Shown piece by piece: positions 18,342-27,814 of a stretch of 45,472 bases of DNA. Origin of the DNA: Promineifilum sp. (GTDB lineage Bacteria > Chloroflexota > Anaerolineae > Promineifilales > Promineifilaceae); NCBI GenBank assembly GCA_019454405.1, contig JACFOH010000003.1, forward strand, positions 12,689-58,160, given 5' to 3'. Under the pieces are notes generated by a model, which was not told the DNA's origin, ran no database searches, and saw only the letters and a program-made list of their open reading frames with translations. A program made the position numbers and the translations under genes. Numbering within the stretch: position 1 is the stretch's first letter; each line of letters begins with the position of its first letter.

Positions 18342-18773
18342 ATGCTGACCGTCAATGACCTCATGACCATCATCCCGAATACCGTGACCCCGCAATCGAC
18401 GTTGCGACAGGTCATCGAGGTGATGAAGACCCAATCATGCCGCCAGTTACCCGTTCTCGAGAATGGCAAGCTTGTGGGGATTATCACTGACCGCGACGTG
18501 CGGCTGGTGATGAACTCTCCGTTGATATTGCATGGCCGTTGGCAAGATGAGGAGATACTCGATAACATCACAGCCGAGAATTGTATGACCCCCGACCCGG
18601 TGGTCGTTTCGCCCGATACGCCTGCTTATCAAGCCGCCGCCATGCTGAGTAGCTATAAGTTTGGCGCTTTGCCCGTAGTCGATAATGGCACCCTGGTTGG
18701 GATTATTACCGTGACCGATTTTTTGAATCATTTTGCGATGCAGCAGCCTGCTATGATTGATCATAACGACTAG
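18342..18773 (+). CDS. Tandem CBS-domain protein
   Basis: A 143-residue Bateman-module protein: LTVNDLMTIIPNTVTPQSTLRQVIEVMKTQSCRQLPVLENGKLVGIITDRDV and NCMTPDPVVVSPDTPAYQAAAMLSSYKFGALPVVDNGTLVGIITVTDF. It probably senses adenine nucleotides. The ATG follows a clear GAGGAG ribosome site. The tandem USP gene starts 20 bases after its stop, so the two are an operon that mirrors the minus-strand CBS/USP pair on the other side of the dsbA-like gene. No enzyme domain is attached. Confidence 0.9.
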   Translation: MLTVNDLMTIIPNTVTPQSTLRQVIEVMKTQSCRQLPVLENGKLVGIITDRDVRLVMNSPLILHGRWQDEEILDNITAENCMTPDPVVVSPDTPAYQAAAMLSSYKFGALPVVDNGTLVGIITVTDFLNHFAMQQPAMIDHND

Positions 18774-18793
18774 AGCATCGCGAGGAGGCCCTA

Positions 18794-19729
18794 ATGGTAC
18801 CGTTCCATAATATCCTGGTTCCGCTGGATGGTTCTGAGCTTGCCGAAAAAGCGCTGGGGCCGGCTATTCAACTTGCCTCTGCCATGGCGCAACAAGCCGA
18901 GGTCGGAGACGCTCGCGTAAAACTAACCTTGCTGCGAGTATCAGCGCCATTGACGCTCATGGCGGCCGATCCCATACTGTTCGACGAGATGATCCGAATG
19001 AGCATCGATGAAGCTCAGGCATATCTTAAGGCGACAGCTCAAACGATTTCTGAGGAGTCGATTGTTGTTGAGACCAAAGTCGTGTCCGGTTCCCCGGCTG
19101 ACGCCGTTGTATATTACGTGGAAGAGAACGGGGTCGATCTTGTCATCATGTCCAGCCATGGCCGCACGGGCAGCAGTCGTTGGGTCTATGGCAGTGTCGC
19201 CGAAAAAGTGATGCATCACGCCCCTTGCGCCACAGCCATTATCCGCGCGCACGTGTCGGTCAACATGTTCCAGAATCATAAGATATTGGTGCCGCTCGAC
19301 GGCTCTGAACTGGCCGAGCGCGCGCTGGATTCGGCGATGGCGATCGCGGCGGCTGTGAAATCTGATGTTCTCTTGCTGCGCGTCGTGGCGGGGCGCGAAC
19401 CATTGCCTGAAGCCATTGGCCCAGCCGGAGACGGCATGGCGGCCGCTCTGAACGAGGCAAACGCACTGGAACGCGCCGAGGCTGAGACTTATTTACAGCG
19501 TATCTATGCCAGCCGCGATAATCAGCACCTGTTTTTTGATGTTCAGAACACGGACGGTGACATTGCCGATGCGATTGTGTCTTATGCTGATGCGCAGAAT
19601 ATCGATCTGATCGTCATTTCCAGCCATGGTCGCTCCGGCATCGGTCGTTGGCTCCACGGTAGCGTGGCCGAGAAAGTACTTCGTGGCGCTAATTGTGCCA
19701 CGATGATCATTCGTCGACGCCAGGATTGA
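18794..19729 (+). CDS. Tandem universal stress protein (two Usp domains)
   Basis: A 311-residue protein with two complete Usp domains. Domain 1 begins FHNILVPLDGSELAEKAL and has the ATP loop SSHGRTGSSRWVYGSVAEKVMHH; domain 2 begins NHKILVPLDGSELAERALDSAM and has SSHGRSGIGRWLHGSVAEKVLRG. Both loops fit the ATP-binding G-x2-G-x9-G-S/T pattern or near it. The high similarity of the halves points to internal duplication. Mycobacterial Rv2623 has the same two-domain layout and belongs to the DosR regulon. The gene follows the CBS gene by 20 bases with GAGGAGG upstream. Confidence 0.92.
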   Translation: MVPFHNILVPLDGSELAEKALGPAIQLASAMAQQAEVGDARVKLTLLRVSAPLTLMAADPILFDEMIRMSIDEAQAYLKATAQTISEESIVVETKVVSGSPADAVVYYVEENGVDLVIMSSHGRTGSSRWVYGSVAEKVMHHAPCATAIIRAHVSVNMFQNHKILVPLDGSELAERALDSAMAIAAAVKSDVLLLRVVAGREPLPEAIGPAGDGMAAALNEANALERAEAETYLQRIYASRDNQHLFFDVQNTDGDIADAIVSYADAQNIDLIVISSHGRSGIGRWLHGSVAEKVLRGANCATMIIRRRQD

Positions 19730-19967
19730 ACGACTGCGGACGCTTTGTTGGCTGTGCGTGGATAATGCGACTCATCTAACCGCTAGATCATGTCGATGGC
19801 ATTCGCACGGAGTATCCTGGTGTGAGTCGCGATCAAATTGAGCCGGGCAATTCACGCTCGCGAGCCGCGAACGCCCGACTTTGTATGGCTGTTGACGTGT
19901 AATACAGTCGCTAGATTTGCTTGGGAATCTGTATTTGTGACAGCCCTATTCACCCCTTGAGTGATGT

Positions 19968-22466
19968 ATGGAAAACCCGCAACCGCTATCCTCCGATCTG
20001 CTTTACCGTCGCTTTGATCCTGCTCAGCTCCCTTTTGAAACCACTGAAGAGCTTGAAGACGGACTCGAAATTATCGGTCAACAACGGGCTATCGATTCTA
20101 TTCGCTTCGGCATCGGTATCGATCATCGGGGGTATAACCTGTTCGCTCTCGGACCAAATGGTATCGGCCGCCGGACAACGGTGAGGCGCTTCCTGAACCA
20201 GCGAGCGGCCTCTGAATCAACTCCAGATGACTGGTGTTACGTGTTCAACTTTGACCAACCTCATAAGCCGCATGCTCTGCGTTTGCCGCCTGGCAAAGCC
20301 AACGAATTCCGCGCTGATATGAAGAACCTGGCCGAAGAGCTAATCACTGTTTTGCCGGCTACTTTTGCCGGAGACGAATATCAGTTGCAAAAGAGAGCGC
20401 TTGAGGAAGAGTTGCGCGGCACTCAGACCGAGGTGTTTGAGAAACTTCGCGAGGAAGCCAAGGCGCATAATATCGCCCTTATCCAGACGCCGGGTGGATT
20501 TGCCTTTGCTCCGTTAAAAGAAGGGGGCGAAGTTATTACCCCCGATGAATTCATGCGCCTCGATCAGGAAGCTCAGAAGAAAATCGAAACGGAGGTCGGG
20601 CAGTTACAGGAATCCCTGCAGCGGATCATGGAGCAAATGCCTAATCTCCATCGCGAAATGCAGAAACGGCTTCGTGAACTGGACGAACGGGTTGTCGAAT
20701 TCACGGTTACCCCTCTCCTCGACGAATTACGCGCAAAGTATGAGACCCTGGAACCTATCATCAACTATATCGATGCCGTTCAAAAGGATATTATCCAGAA
20801 CTTCGATGCCTTCATGCAAGACGATGAGGCGGCCGGCCGCCAGCTGATTGGTGCAGCCCTGGGCATCGCTTCGGCTGAGCGCAGGGTCTCTCTCTCCCGC
20901 TACGAAGTCAATGTGGTCGTCGATAACGGCCAAACTACTGGCGCACCGGTCGTTTTTCTCGACCAACCACGTTACCAGAATCTGGTTGGCCGTATTGAGC
21001 ATGTCGCTCAAATGGGCGCGCTCGTCACCGATTTTACGCTGATCAAATCCGGCGCGCTCCACGAGGCCAATGGCGGCTATCTGTTGATCGATGCTCTTAA
21101 ACTACTCTCTGAACCGTTTGCTTGGGACGCTTTGAAGCAAGCTCTACGAAAAGAAGAAATTAGCATCGAGTCTATGGGCCAGGTCTACAGCATGATTAGT
21201 ACTGTATCCCTTGAACCGGCGCCGATCCCGCTCGATGTGAAAGTAATCCTGATCGGCGAGCGTCTTTTATACTACTTGCTGAGTAGTCACGATCCCGAAT
21301 TCAACGAGTTGTTCAAAGTATCAGCCGACTTTGAAGAAGATATGGATCGCGATCCCGATAGTGCTCTAGCCTATGCTCGGGTCGTCGCCGAAGTCGCAAG
21401 AACCGAGAAACTTCGTCCCTTCAGGCGCGATGCTGTTGGACGAGTCATTGAGCAAGGGTCGCGGATGGCCGAAGATGCGCATAAGCTCTCGACTCATATG
21501 CAAAGCCTCACTGACATCCTGCGAGAAGCCGATTATTGGGCAGGGGAGGCGGGGCGAGTTGTCGTGACTCGCGATGATGTGCAACAAGCTTTGGATACGC
21601 AAAGATATCGCTCAGGGCGCGTCGCCGATCGTATCCAGGAATCCATCATTCGCGGGCAGGTATTTATTGACACGAGTGGTGCGGTTGCCGGTCAGGTGAA
21701 TGGACTATCGGTCTACACCATGGGTAGCCATAGCTTTGGCCGCCCGTCGCGTATCACAGCGCGGGTCCGGATGGGTGATGGCAAGGTCGTTGATATCGAG
21801 CGGGAAGTTGATATGGGCGGCCCTATTCACTCCAAGGGCGTGCTTATCCTGTCTGGTTTCCTGGGTCAGCGATACGCCGCCGACAAACCTCTATCTCTTT
21901 CGGCAACGCTTGTGTTCGAGCAGTCCTATGGCGGTATCGAAGGAGATAGCGCTTCTTCGGCCGAACTTTACGCATTGTTGTCGGCCTTGTCTCAAGTTCC
22001 TATCAAGCAGAGCTTTGCCGTCACCGGTTCAGTCAATCAGCGGGGCCAAATTCAACCTATCGGTGGCGTCAACGAGAAGATCGAAGGCTTTTTCGATGTT
22101 TGTCGCGCCCGGGGATTAACCGGTGAGCAGGGCGTGCTGATACCCTCTGCTAATGTCGATAACCTGATGCTTCGCGAAGATATCGTCGAAGCCGTGGCTA
22201 ATGATCGTTTCAAGATATACCCGGTTTCGACGGTCGATGAAGGGCTATCTATTTTGACTGGTATTCCTGCTGGTGACTTTGATGAATCGGGCCAATATCC
22301 ACCGGATAGCGTTAATGGTCGAGTGATCACCCGTTTGGCCGAGTTTGCTGAGAAGCAACGTGCCTTTAACGAGCCATCACGTGCTGAGGTCACCGAATCC
22401 AATGATGATGAGAACGGCGACGCAGATAATGTAAGTGAAGAAGATGAACAGCCCTCTGCTGAATGA
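19968..22466 (+). CDS. Lon-like ATP-dependent protease (AAA_32/LonB type)
   Basis: An 832-residue protein. An N-terminal ATPase region (about 30-100) has YNLFALGPNGIGRRTTVRRF; a long helical insertion (about 140-290) is rich in Glu, Gln and Arg and probably coiled-coil; ATPase lid sequences follow (NGGYLLIDALKLL, VKVILIGERLLYYLL). The C-terminal Lon proteolytic domain has the catalytic Ser in EGDSASSAEL and the catalytic Lys in GGVNEKIEGFF. The tail is acidic and disordered. The Walker A lysine appears as Arg (GPNGIGRRTT), so ATP use is uncertain. ATG 19968 is chosen; ATG 19964 is in another frame. The tandem USP gene overlaps its 3' end. A role in stress proteolysis is inferred. Confidence 0.88.
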   Translation: MENPQPLSSDLLYRRFDPAQLPFETTEELEDGLEIIGQQRAIDSIRFGIGIDHRGYNLFALGPNGIGRRTTVRRFLNQRAASESTPDDWCYVFNFDQPHKPHALRLPPGKANEFRADMKNLAEELITVLPATFAGDEYQLQKRALEEELRGTQTEVFEKLREEAKAHNIALIQTPGGFAFAPLKEGGEVITPDEFMRLDQEAQKKIETEVGQLQESLQRIMEQMPNLHREMQKRLRELDERVVEFTVTPLLDELRAKYETLEPIINYIDAVQKDIIQNFDAFMQDDEAAGRQLIGAALGIASAERRVSLSRYEVNVVVDNGQTTGAPVVFLDQPRYQNLVGRIEHVAQMGALVTDFTLIKSGALHEANGGYLLIDALKLLSEPFAWDALKQALRKEEISIESMGQVYSMISTVSLEPAPIPLDVKVILIGERLLYYLLSSHDPEFNELFKVSADFEEDMDRDPDSALAYARVVAEVARTEKLRPFRRDAVGRVIEQGSRMAEDAHKLSTHMQSLTDILREADYWAGEAGRVVVTRDDVQQALDTQRYRSGRVADRIQESIIRGQVFIDTSGAVAGQVNGLSVYTMGSHSFGRPSRITARVRMGDGKVVDIEREVDMGGPIHSKGVLILSGFLGQRYAADKPLSLSATLVFEQSYGGIEGDSASSAELYALLSALSQVPIKQSFAVTGSVNQRGQIQPIGGVNEKIEGFFDVCRARGLTGEQGVLIPSANVDNLMLREDIVEAVANDRFKIYPVSTVDEGLSILTGIPAGDFDESGQYPPDSVNGRVITRLAEFAEKQRAFNEPSRAEVTESNDDENGDADNVSEEDEQPSAE

Positions 22467-23364
22467 TGACCCCATCGTGGAGCCTGAGAATACTTTACCT
22501 GTGCTGGGTCAGCCGGCTGAAGCGGCCGAGGAGATCGTCGACCGGCCCATTCGGCGGATCCTGATCGCTCTCGACGCCTCTACGAATAGCCAGGCCGCGC
22601 TGGAGGCCGCTGTCAACTTGGCTGAAATGTTGCGGTCTGAAGTGCTGGGTTTGTTTGTCGAGGATATTAACCTGTTCCGTCTGGCTGAACTTCCGTTCGT
22701 TCGCGAGATTCGTTTCGCTGAACGAGATACACGTCGGTTGGAGCAAGAGGCGTTGTTGCGCAGATTGCACGCCCGCGCAGCTCTCCTGCGCCGTGAACTG
22801 GAGGAGATGGCCGCTGAACGCAAGCTGACTTACTCGTTTCGCGTCATTCGTGGCCCTGTCAACCGAGAACTTCTGGCCGCGGCTCTTGAGACTGATATGG
22901 TTGTCCTCGGCCGCCTGGGCCACGCGGTCGGCCGCCATGCTCATCTTGGCTCCACCGCTCAGGCAATTGTGAACCAGGCGACCTCGGCCGTGTTGCTTGT
23001 CAAGACGGATGTCGAGCCTGGCCCGGTCATCGCCCTTTATGACGGTTCCGAGAACGGCCGTCGGGCGCTGCTTCTGGCGGCCGAGCTGGCTGATCGTGTT
23101 GGCGATTTGCGCGTCCTTGTGTGGGCGTCGGACGAACAGACTGCCTATACTCGCCGCCAATATGCGATCCAACTTTTGGAACGCGCAGATATTCAGCTGC
23201 AATTTCAGCATCTCTCCGGCGATGATCCTCAGCGGGTGATTGAGTGGGTGGACCGTCAGAAAGGTAGCCTGCTTATGCTTGCTGGGGGCGCTCGAAATCT
23301 CCCCGAGGATATCGTCCAGAAGTTGATCGACGAAGCGCAACAGCACATCCTCTTCCTCAGGTAA
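22444..23364 (+). CDS. Universal stress protein, tandem with degenerate second half
   Basis: A protein of about 306 residues (a GTG at 22435 would add three). After an acidic lead, the first Usp domain starts RRILIALDASTNSQAALEAAVNLAEML and has the loop LGRLGHAVGRHAHLGSTAQAIVNQATSAVLLV, close to the ATP-binding pattern. The second half has USP-like strands (PVIALYDGSENGRRALLLAAELAD) but its end, LLMLAGGARNLPEDIVQKLI, lacks the glycine motif, so it is unlikely to bind ATP. The 5' end overlaps the Lon-like gene by 23 bases, implying coupled translation. Different in character from the other two USPs here. Confidence 0.85.
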   Translation: MNSPLLNDDPIVEPENTLPVLGQPAEAAEEIVDRPIRRILIALDASTNSQAALEAAVNLAEMLRSEVLGLFVEDINLFRLAELPFVREIRFAERDTRRLEQEALLRRLHARAALLRRELEEMAAERKLTYSFRVIRGPVNRELLAAALETDMVVLGRLGHAVGRHAHLGSTAQAIVNQATSAVLLVKTDVEPGPVIALYDGSENGRRALLLAAELADRVGDLRVLVWASDEQTAYTRRQYAIQLLERADIQLQFQHLSGDDPQRVIEWVDRQKGSLLMLAGGARNLPEDIVQKLIDEAQQHILFLR

Positions 23365-23439
23365 TCCCGAAAATTTGTGCTAAAATCCGATCGGGCCTGT
23401 GCTTTTGATGGATTGGTTAGCCAGGCTCCGCGATTTGAA

Positions 23440-25317
23440 ATGGCTTATACACCGAGCGAACGCATCAGCGAGATACTGCATAATTTACCGACGAAGCCCG
23501 GGGTCTATCTGCATAAGGATGCGGAAGGCACCGTTATTTACGTTGGTAAAGCGATTAACTTGCGCAACCGTGTGCGTTCCTACTTTCGCAATCAAGTCGA
23601 TTCCATCAAGACGCAGCGCCTGCGGCGGCAGATAGCTGATATCGAAGTCATCACCACTGAATCTGAACTGGAAGCGCTGTTGCTTGAGATGACCCTCATC
23701 AAGCAATATCGGCCGCAGTTTAATGTGCGGATGAAGGATGACAAACGTTATCCTTATATCAAGGTTCATTGGGCGGATCCATTTCCCAAAGTGACGGTCA
23801 CCCGTCGCATGGTCCGCGACGGATCGCGCTATTTTGGGCCTTACACTTCTGCCTGGGCCGTTCAGCAAACGCTGGATCTCTTGCGTAAAGTGTTTCCTTA
23901 CCTGACCTGTAATCGCATCATCACCGGTAAGGATGAACGTGCCTGTCTTTACTACGACCTCAAATTATGTAGCGCTCCTTGCATCGGTGCGATCAACCAG
24001 GAACAGTACCGCGCCACGATTCAGCAACTGATGGATTTCCTCGACGGCAAATCTGATTACATTGTCCGCGATATCGAAAGCAAGATGGAGCGGGCCGCTG
24101 CCGAGCTTCAATTCGAGAAGGCTGCTGGTTACCGCGACCAACTCAAGGCTATCGAACGGATCACCTCTCGTCAGAAGGTCATCGGTTCCAGCGATACCGA
24201 TCAAGATGTAATCGCCTTTGCCAGGGAAAACGGCGATGCTTGTGCCCAGATATTTTTCATTCGCCATGGCAAACTAATCGGCCGCGAGTATTTTATGCTC
24301 GATAATACTGAGGGCGAGAGCGACGCCGAGGTTCTCCAGGAATTTATCACTCAGTTCTATGACGATGCCGCCTATGTTCCCAAAGAGGTTTTGCTGCCTA
24401 ATGAGATTGAGGAAGTAAATGTTATCGAGGAATGGTTGCGGCAGAAGCGGAGCACCAAGGTGACTGTCCATGTCCCGCGCCGTGGCAAGAAGCGCGATCT
24501 GGTTCAGATGGCGGTAGAGAATGCCCATGATACGCTAGCCACCATGCGCCAGCAATGGGCAGCCGACCGGTCGAAACATGTTGAAGCCATCACTGAATTG
24601 CAGGATGCGCTCAAGTTACCGACGCCGCCCGCCCGCATTGAGTGTTATGACATCAGCCACACGCAAGGTACGCAAACCGTCGGTTCGATGGTTGTTTTCG
24701 TCCAGGGCGCGCCGCGAAAAAGTGACTATCGTCGTTTCAACGTCCAAACTGTCGATAACGATGATTATGGCGCGATGCGTGAGGTACTGACTCGGCGTTT
24801 CCAACGTTACCGCGATACGCTGGCAGGGGAGTTACACGATCTTAGCCAGGTCAAGGCTCGCTCTGATCGGCCGACGGCTTGGGCTATCTTGCCTGATTTG
24901 CTCTTGATAGATGGCGGTAAAGGTCAATTGCAGGTGGGATTGGAGGTATTACGCGAGTTTGACCTGGAGGGCGAGGTTCCCATTGCATCGCTGGCTAAAC
25001 AGGAAGAAGAAGTCTTCCTGCCTAACCAATCTCGCTCGGTGTATTTACCGCGCCATTCCGAAGCGCTCTATCTCGTTCAACGCGCTCGCGACGAAGCCCA
25101 CCGTTTTGCCAATGAAGGCCATCGCACACGCCGCGCCAAAGTTGGGGTAGCTTCTATTCTCGATGAGGTGCCCGGTGTCGGGCCTAAGCGTCGCCAGGCG
25201 CTACTGAAGCATTTCGGTTCGTTGGAGGCGATTCGCGAGGCGTCTCTCGAGGCGATCACTGCCGTCCCCGGCATTACTGTTGAGGTAGCCGAATCAATCA
25301 AGGCTCACCTTGAATAG
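23440..25317 (+). CDS. uvrC: Excinuclease ABC subunit C
   Basis: A 625-residue UvrC, the usual length when started at MAYTPSERISEILHNLPTKPGVYLHKD (ATG 23440; the frame is open to 23377 but the extra residues are atypical). Domains in order: GIY-YIG nuclease (GVYLHKDAEGTVIYVGKAINLRNRVRSYF), a Cys-containing region (CNRIITGKDERACLYYDLKLCSAPCIG), UVR interaction motif (IESKMERAAAELQFEKAAGYRDQLKAI), the RNase H-like 5' incision domain (ARIECYDISHTQGTQTVGSMVVF, LLLIDGGKGQLQ) and C-terminal helix-hairpin-helix pairs (LDEVPGVGPKRRQALLKHFGS). It makes both incisions around UvrB-marked DNA lesions. No strong ribosome site is seen. Confidence 0.97.
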   Translation: MAYTPSERISEILHNLPTKPGVYLHKDAEGTVIYVGKAINLRNRVRSYFRNQVDSIKTQRLRRQIADIEVITTESELEALLLEMTLIKQYRPQFNVRMKDDKRYPYIKVHWADPFPKVTVTRRMVRDGSRYFGPYTSAWAVQQTLDLLRKVFPYLTCNRIITGKDERACLYYDLKLCSAPCIGAINQEQYRATIQQLMDFLDGKSDYIVRDIESKMERAAAELQFEKAAGYRDQLKAIERITSRQKVIGSSDTDQDVIAFARENGDACAQIFFIRHGKLIGREYFMLDNTEGESDAEVLQEFITQFYDDAAYVPKEVLLPNEIEEVNVIEEWLRQKRSTKVTVHVPRRGKKRDLVQMAVENAHDTLATMRQQWAADRSKHVEAITELQDALKLPTPPARIECYDISHTQGTQTVGSMVVFVQGAPRKSDYRRFNVQTVDNDDYGAMREVLTRRFQRYRDTLAGELHDLSQVKARSDRPTAWAILPDLLLIDGGKGQLQVGLEVLREFDLEGEVPIASLAKQEEEVFLPNQSRSVYLPRHSEALYLVQRARDEAHRFANEGHRTRRAKVGVASILDEVPGVGPKRRQALLKHFGSLEAIREASLEAITAVPGITVEVAESIKAHLE

Positions 25318-25332
25318 ATAGATTCGGTCTTG

Positions 25333-25884
25333 TTATTCCAAAGCTGTCAAACGATCGGCGCAGAGGAGTAACGCCAGCGCTGAGGGGCCGTCAGTGATCG
25401 ATCCCGCTCGGGCCATCTCCAGGGCTTGCCCGATGGGGAATTGATGAACCTCCATCACTTCAGCCGCCTCATGGTGTGTCGCGCCCAACGCCACTCCGGT
25501 CGCCAAAAAGATATGGCCTGCTTCATTACATATCCCGTTTGCGAGGTAGAAGCGGCCGATGTAGTCTAGATTTCTCGCGCTCCCGCCAGCTTCTTCCAGC
25601 AACTCTTCGTGTGCCGCTTCCTCAGCAGTTTGTCCCGGCTTCAGACTTCCTGCAGGTACTTCCCAACACCACTCGTCGATGGTGTACCGATACTGGCGCA
25701 CCATGACGATTTGTCCGTCGGTTGTAACAGGTACGATCCAGACCGCGTCAGGCTTCTCGATGACATGATAGACGCCGTTTCTCCCGCCAGGCATCGCGAT
25801 ATCATCCTGCCTCACCTGGTACCATGGACAGGACCAGACCACGCGGCTGGACAGAGTTTGGAAGGGACGATCTATAGTAACCAT
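25333..25884 (-). CDS. NUDIX hydrolase (ADP-ribose pyrophosphatase-like)
   Basis: A 183-residue NUDIX protein with the layout of ADP-ribose/nucleoside-diphosphate-sugar pyrophosphatases (VWIVPVTTDGQIVMVRQYRYTIDEWCWEVPAGSLKPGQ). The NUDIX box reads G-x5-Q-x7-EELLEEAGG, so relative to the consensus G-x5-E-x7-REUxEExGU the first Glu is Gln and the Arg is Glu; the metal-binding EE pair is kept. Activity is probable but specificity is uncertain. It is convergent with uvrC, with only 15 bases between the stops and no terminator visible. Confidence 0.88.
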   Translation of the reverse strand: MVTIDRPFQTLSSRVVWSCPWYQVRQDDIAMPGGRNGVYHVIEKPDAVWIVPVTTDGQIVMVRQYRYTIDEWCWEVPAGSLKPGQTAEEAAHEELLEEAGGSARNLDYIGRFYLANGICNEAGHIFLATGVALGATHHEAAEVMEVHQFPIGQALEMARAGSITDGPSALALLLCADRLTALE

Positions 25885-25923
25885 GTTTGTTTCCTTCTCG
25901 ACATCGACGTTCGAACGGCCTTC

Positions 25924-27716
25924 CTAATCCTGGCTCTCGCTGCTATTGGCTGGCGCCAGGCTGAGGATCGTCTGCCCCGGCCTGGGGTGAGGCTGGATGT
26001 CCGCGGTAAACAGGGTAAGGCGATTGCCCTGCATGATTAGGCCTAGCGGGATAGCTCCTTGATTTTCTGCCAGATATTCCTCGTATGTGAAAGAGTTGGT
26101 CAACGGGGTACCCTTTACCGATGCCCCGCCGGCGATCTGTTCTTCCAGGAAATCATAAGTTGTCTGCGTCCCAAATAGAATGCGACCGCGCAAGTGCGAG
26201 GGGGTCTTATAGGATTCGCCTCCGGCTGACGGTAGTTGATACACTTCTGACCGGCCGAATATTTCCGGGTAACGCAACACCGCCAGCGTGTTTACCTCAT
26301 CGTTGCTGGTCATGGCCACCATCCGTCCGATGCCGCCGAGATCAACCCCCTCCAGCGTATCTTCCAAAAGGGCGTTGCCATGGTGGGCTTGCAAGCCTGC
26401 CAGACGGCTCTCGGCGACACTCCGATAGTTACTATCCAGCAGCAACGCCCGAATTCCATGCTTCTCTAATTGCTCAGCTAATTCGCGTGAGAAAAGACTT
26501 GCCCCGACGAAGAGCACCCCTTGCGGTTCGTGTTCCGCCAATCCCAGGCGTCGCGCCACTGGCCCGGCAGTCAGCCCGTAAAAAATGACGGTGATGACGA
26601 TGACAAGGAACACGATCGGCACCAGCAATTCCGCTCCCTCCAAGCCGGCGGCCGATAACTGAAATGCGAAGACGGATGCTACCGAGGCGGCCACGATACC
26701 GCGAGGGGCCATCCACATCAGGAACAGGCGCTCCGACCGGTTCAACGGCGATCCCCATGTCGATAACAACACGCTAAGAGGCCGGGCAATTACGATTAGA
26801 ATGACGACAAATATCACCGCTCCCCAGCCGATCAACAGGAGATCGCTGATGTTGATCCGGCCGGCCAGCAAGATGAACAAGAGGCCGACGAGCAGTATTT
26901 GCAGGTTTTCCTTGAATTCCACGATGTGACGAATGGGAACCCATGGCTGGTTAGCCATCACCACGCCCATGACGGTGACGGCCAATAATCCCCCCTCAGG
27001 TGCGAGTAGATCGGACAGCGCGAACATCATGAACATCAGCAATAGAGTGACACTATTCTGCAGATGGTCGGGGACCAGATAGCGCCGCAACAATGCGATG
27101 AGTGTTCCTGCGCCGAGAAAACCGAAGAACAGGCCGATGGCCAGGCTACGTAGCACACCGAGCAAGATGAAAACCGGCACGTTGCCGACCTCGCCCAAAC
27201 GAATGCTCTCAAAGACCAGCACAGCCAAAACGGCTCCAACGGGATCGATCAAGATCCCTTCCCACTTGAGAATAGCTCCGGCGCGACCTTTTGGGCGGAT
27301 CTGTCGCAGCAATGGCCCTACTACTGTTGGTCCTGTCACGATAAGGACTGCTCCGACGAGGATCGCCATCGGCCATTGCAACCCGATGACGAAGCGTGCT
27401 GCCAGGGTAGCGACGATCCATGTAGCCACCGCCCCCACGGTGATGAGACGGCCGATGACCGGCCCGCTGACCGGCAATTCCTTTAGTTTCAGCGTCAGCC
27501 CGCCCTCAAACAGGATGACGCCGACGGCTAGGGAAACGATGGGAAAAGAGCTTCACCCAGGAGTTCGTCTGGATGAATAATGCCCAATACCGGACCGAGC
27601 AGGAAGCCGAATAAAAGTAACAACAGAATCGAGGGCAATCGCAATCGCCAGGCGAGCCATTGCGCCCCGATGCCAAATATGGCCACGGCGGCCAACTGCA
27701 CGAGGACGTTTTCCAA
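25924..27716 (-). CDS. CPA1-type Na+(K+)/H+ antiporter with TrkA-N domain, frameshifted
   Basis: Two frames together make one antiporter. The 5' part (27716 to stop at 27528) reads MENVLVQLAAVAIFGIGAQWLAWRLRLPSILLLLLFGFLLGPVLG; the 3' part is open from before 27548 to 25924 and continues as PIVSLAVGVILFEGGLTLKLKELP, then a multi-helix exchanger domain and a C-terminal NAD-binding TrkA-N domain (VLFVGASLFSRELAEQLEKHGIRALLLDSN). The join needs a -1 shift at T TTC CCA (27546-27540 on the minus strand), which exactly restores the family sequence LFPIVSLAV. Either a one-base deletion (real or sequencing) or programmed slippage explains it. If decoded, the protein exchanges cations for protons at the membrane. 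A TTG at 27477 has no support as a true start. Confidence 0.82.
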
Positions 27717-27814
27717 ACGCTACTCCTTGTGGATATTGCCCAGATCGGCCGCGTTGTTGCGGTATTGTGGGACTGGATTTGTTATTGAATTGCCGGCTAT
27801 GCCGTTCCGCGCTA

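Noticed and set aside
22495..23346. A long minus-strand open frame (283 codons) opposite the USP gene
   Set aside because: It is antisense to a clear USP protein, has no recognisable domain and no ribosome site.
27475..27477. TTG as the true start of the antiporter
   Set aside because: Conserved antiporter sequence continues upstream in the same frame (FEGGLTLKLKE) and then in the other frame to a normal N-terminus.
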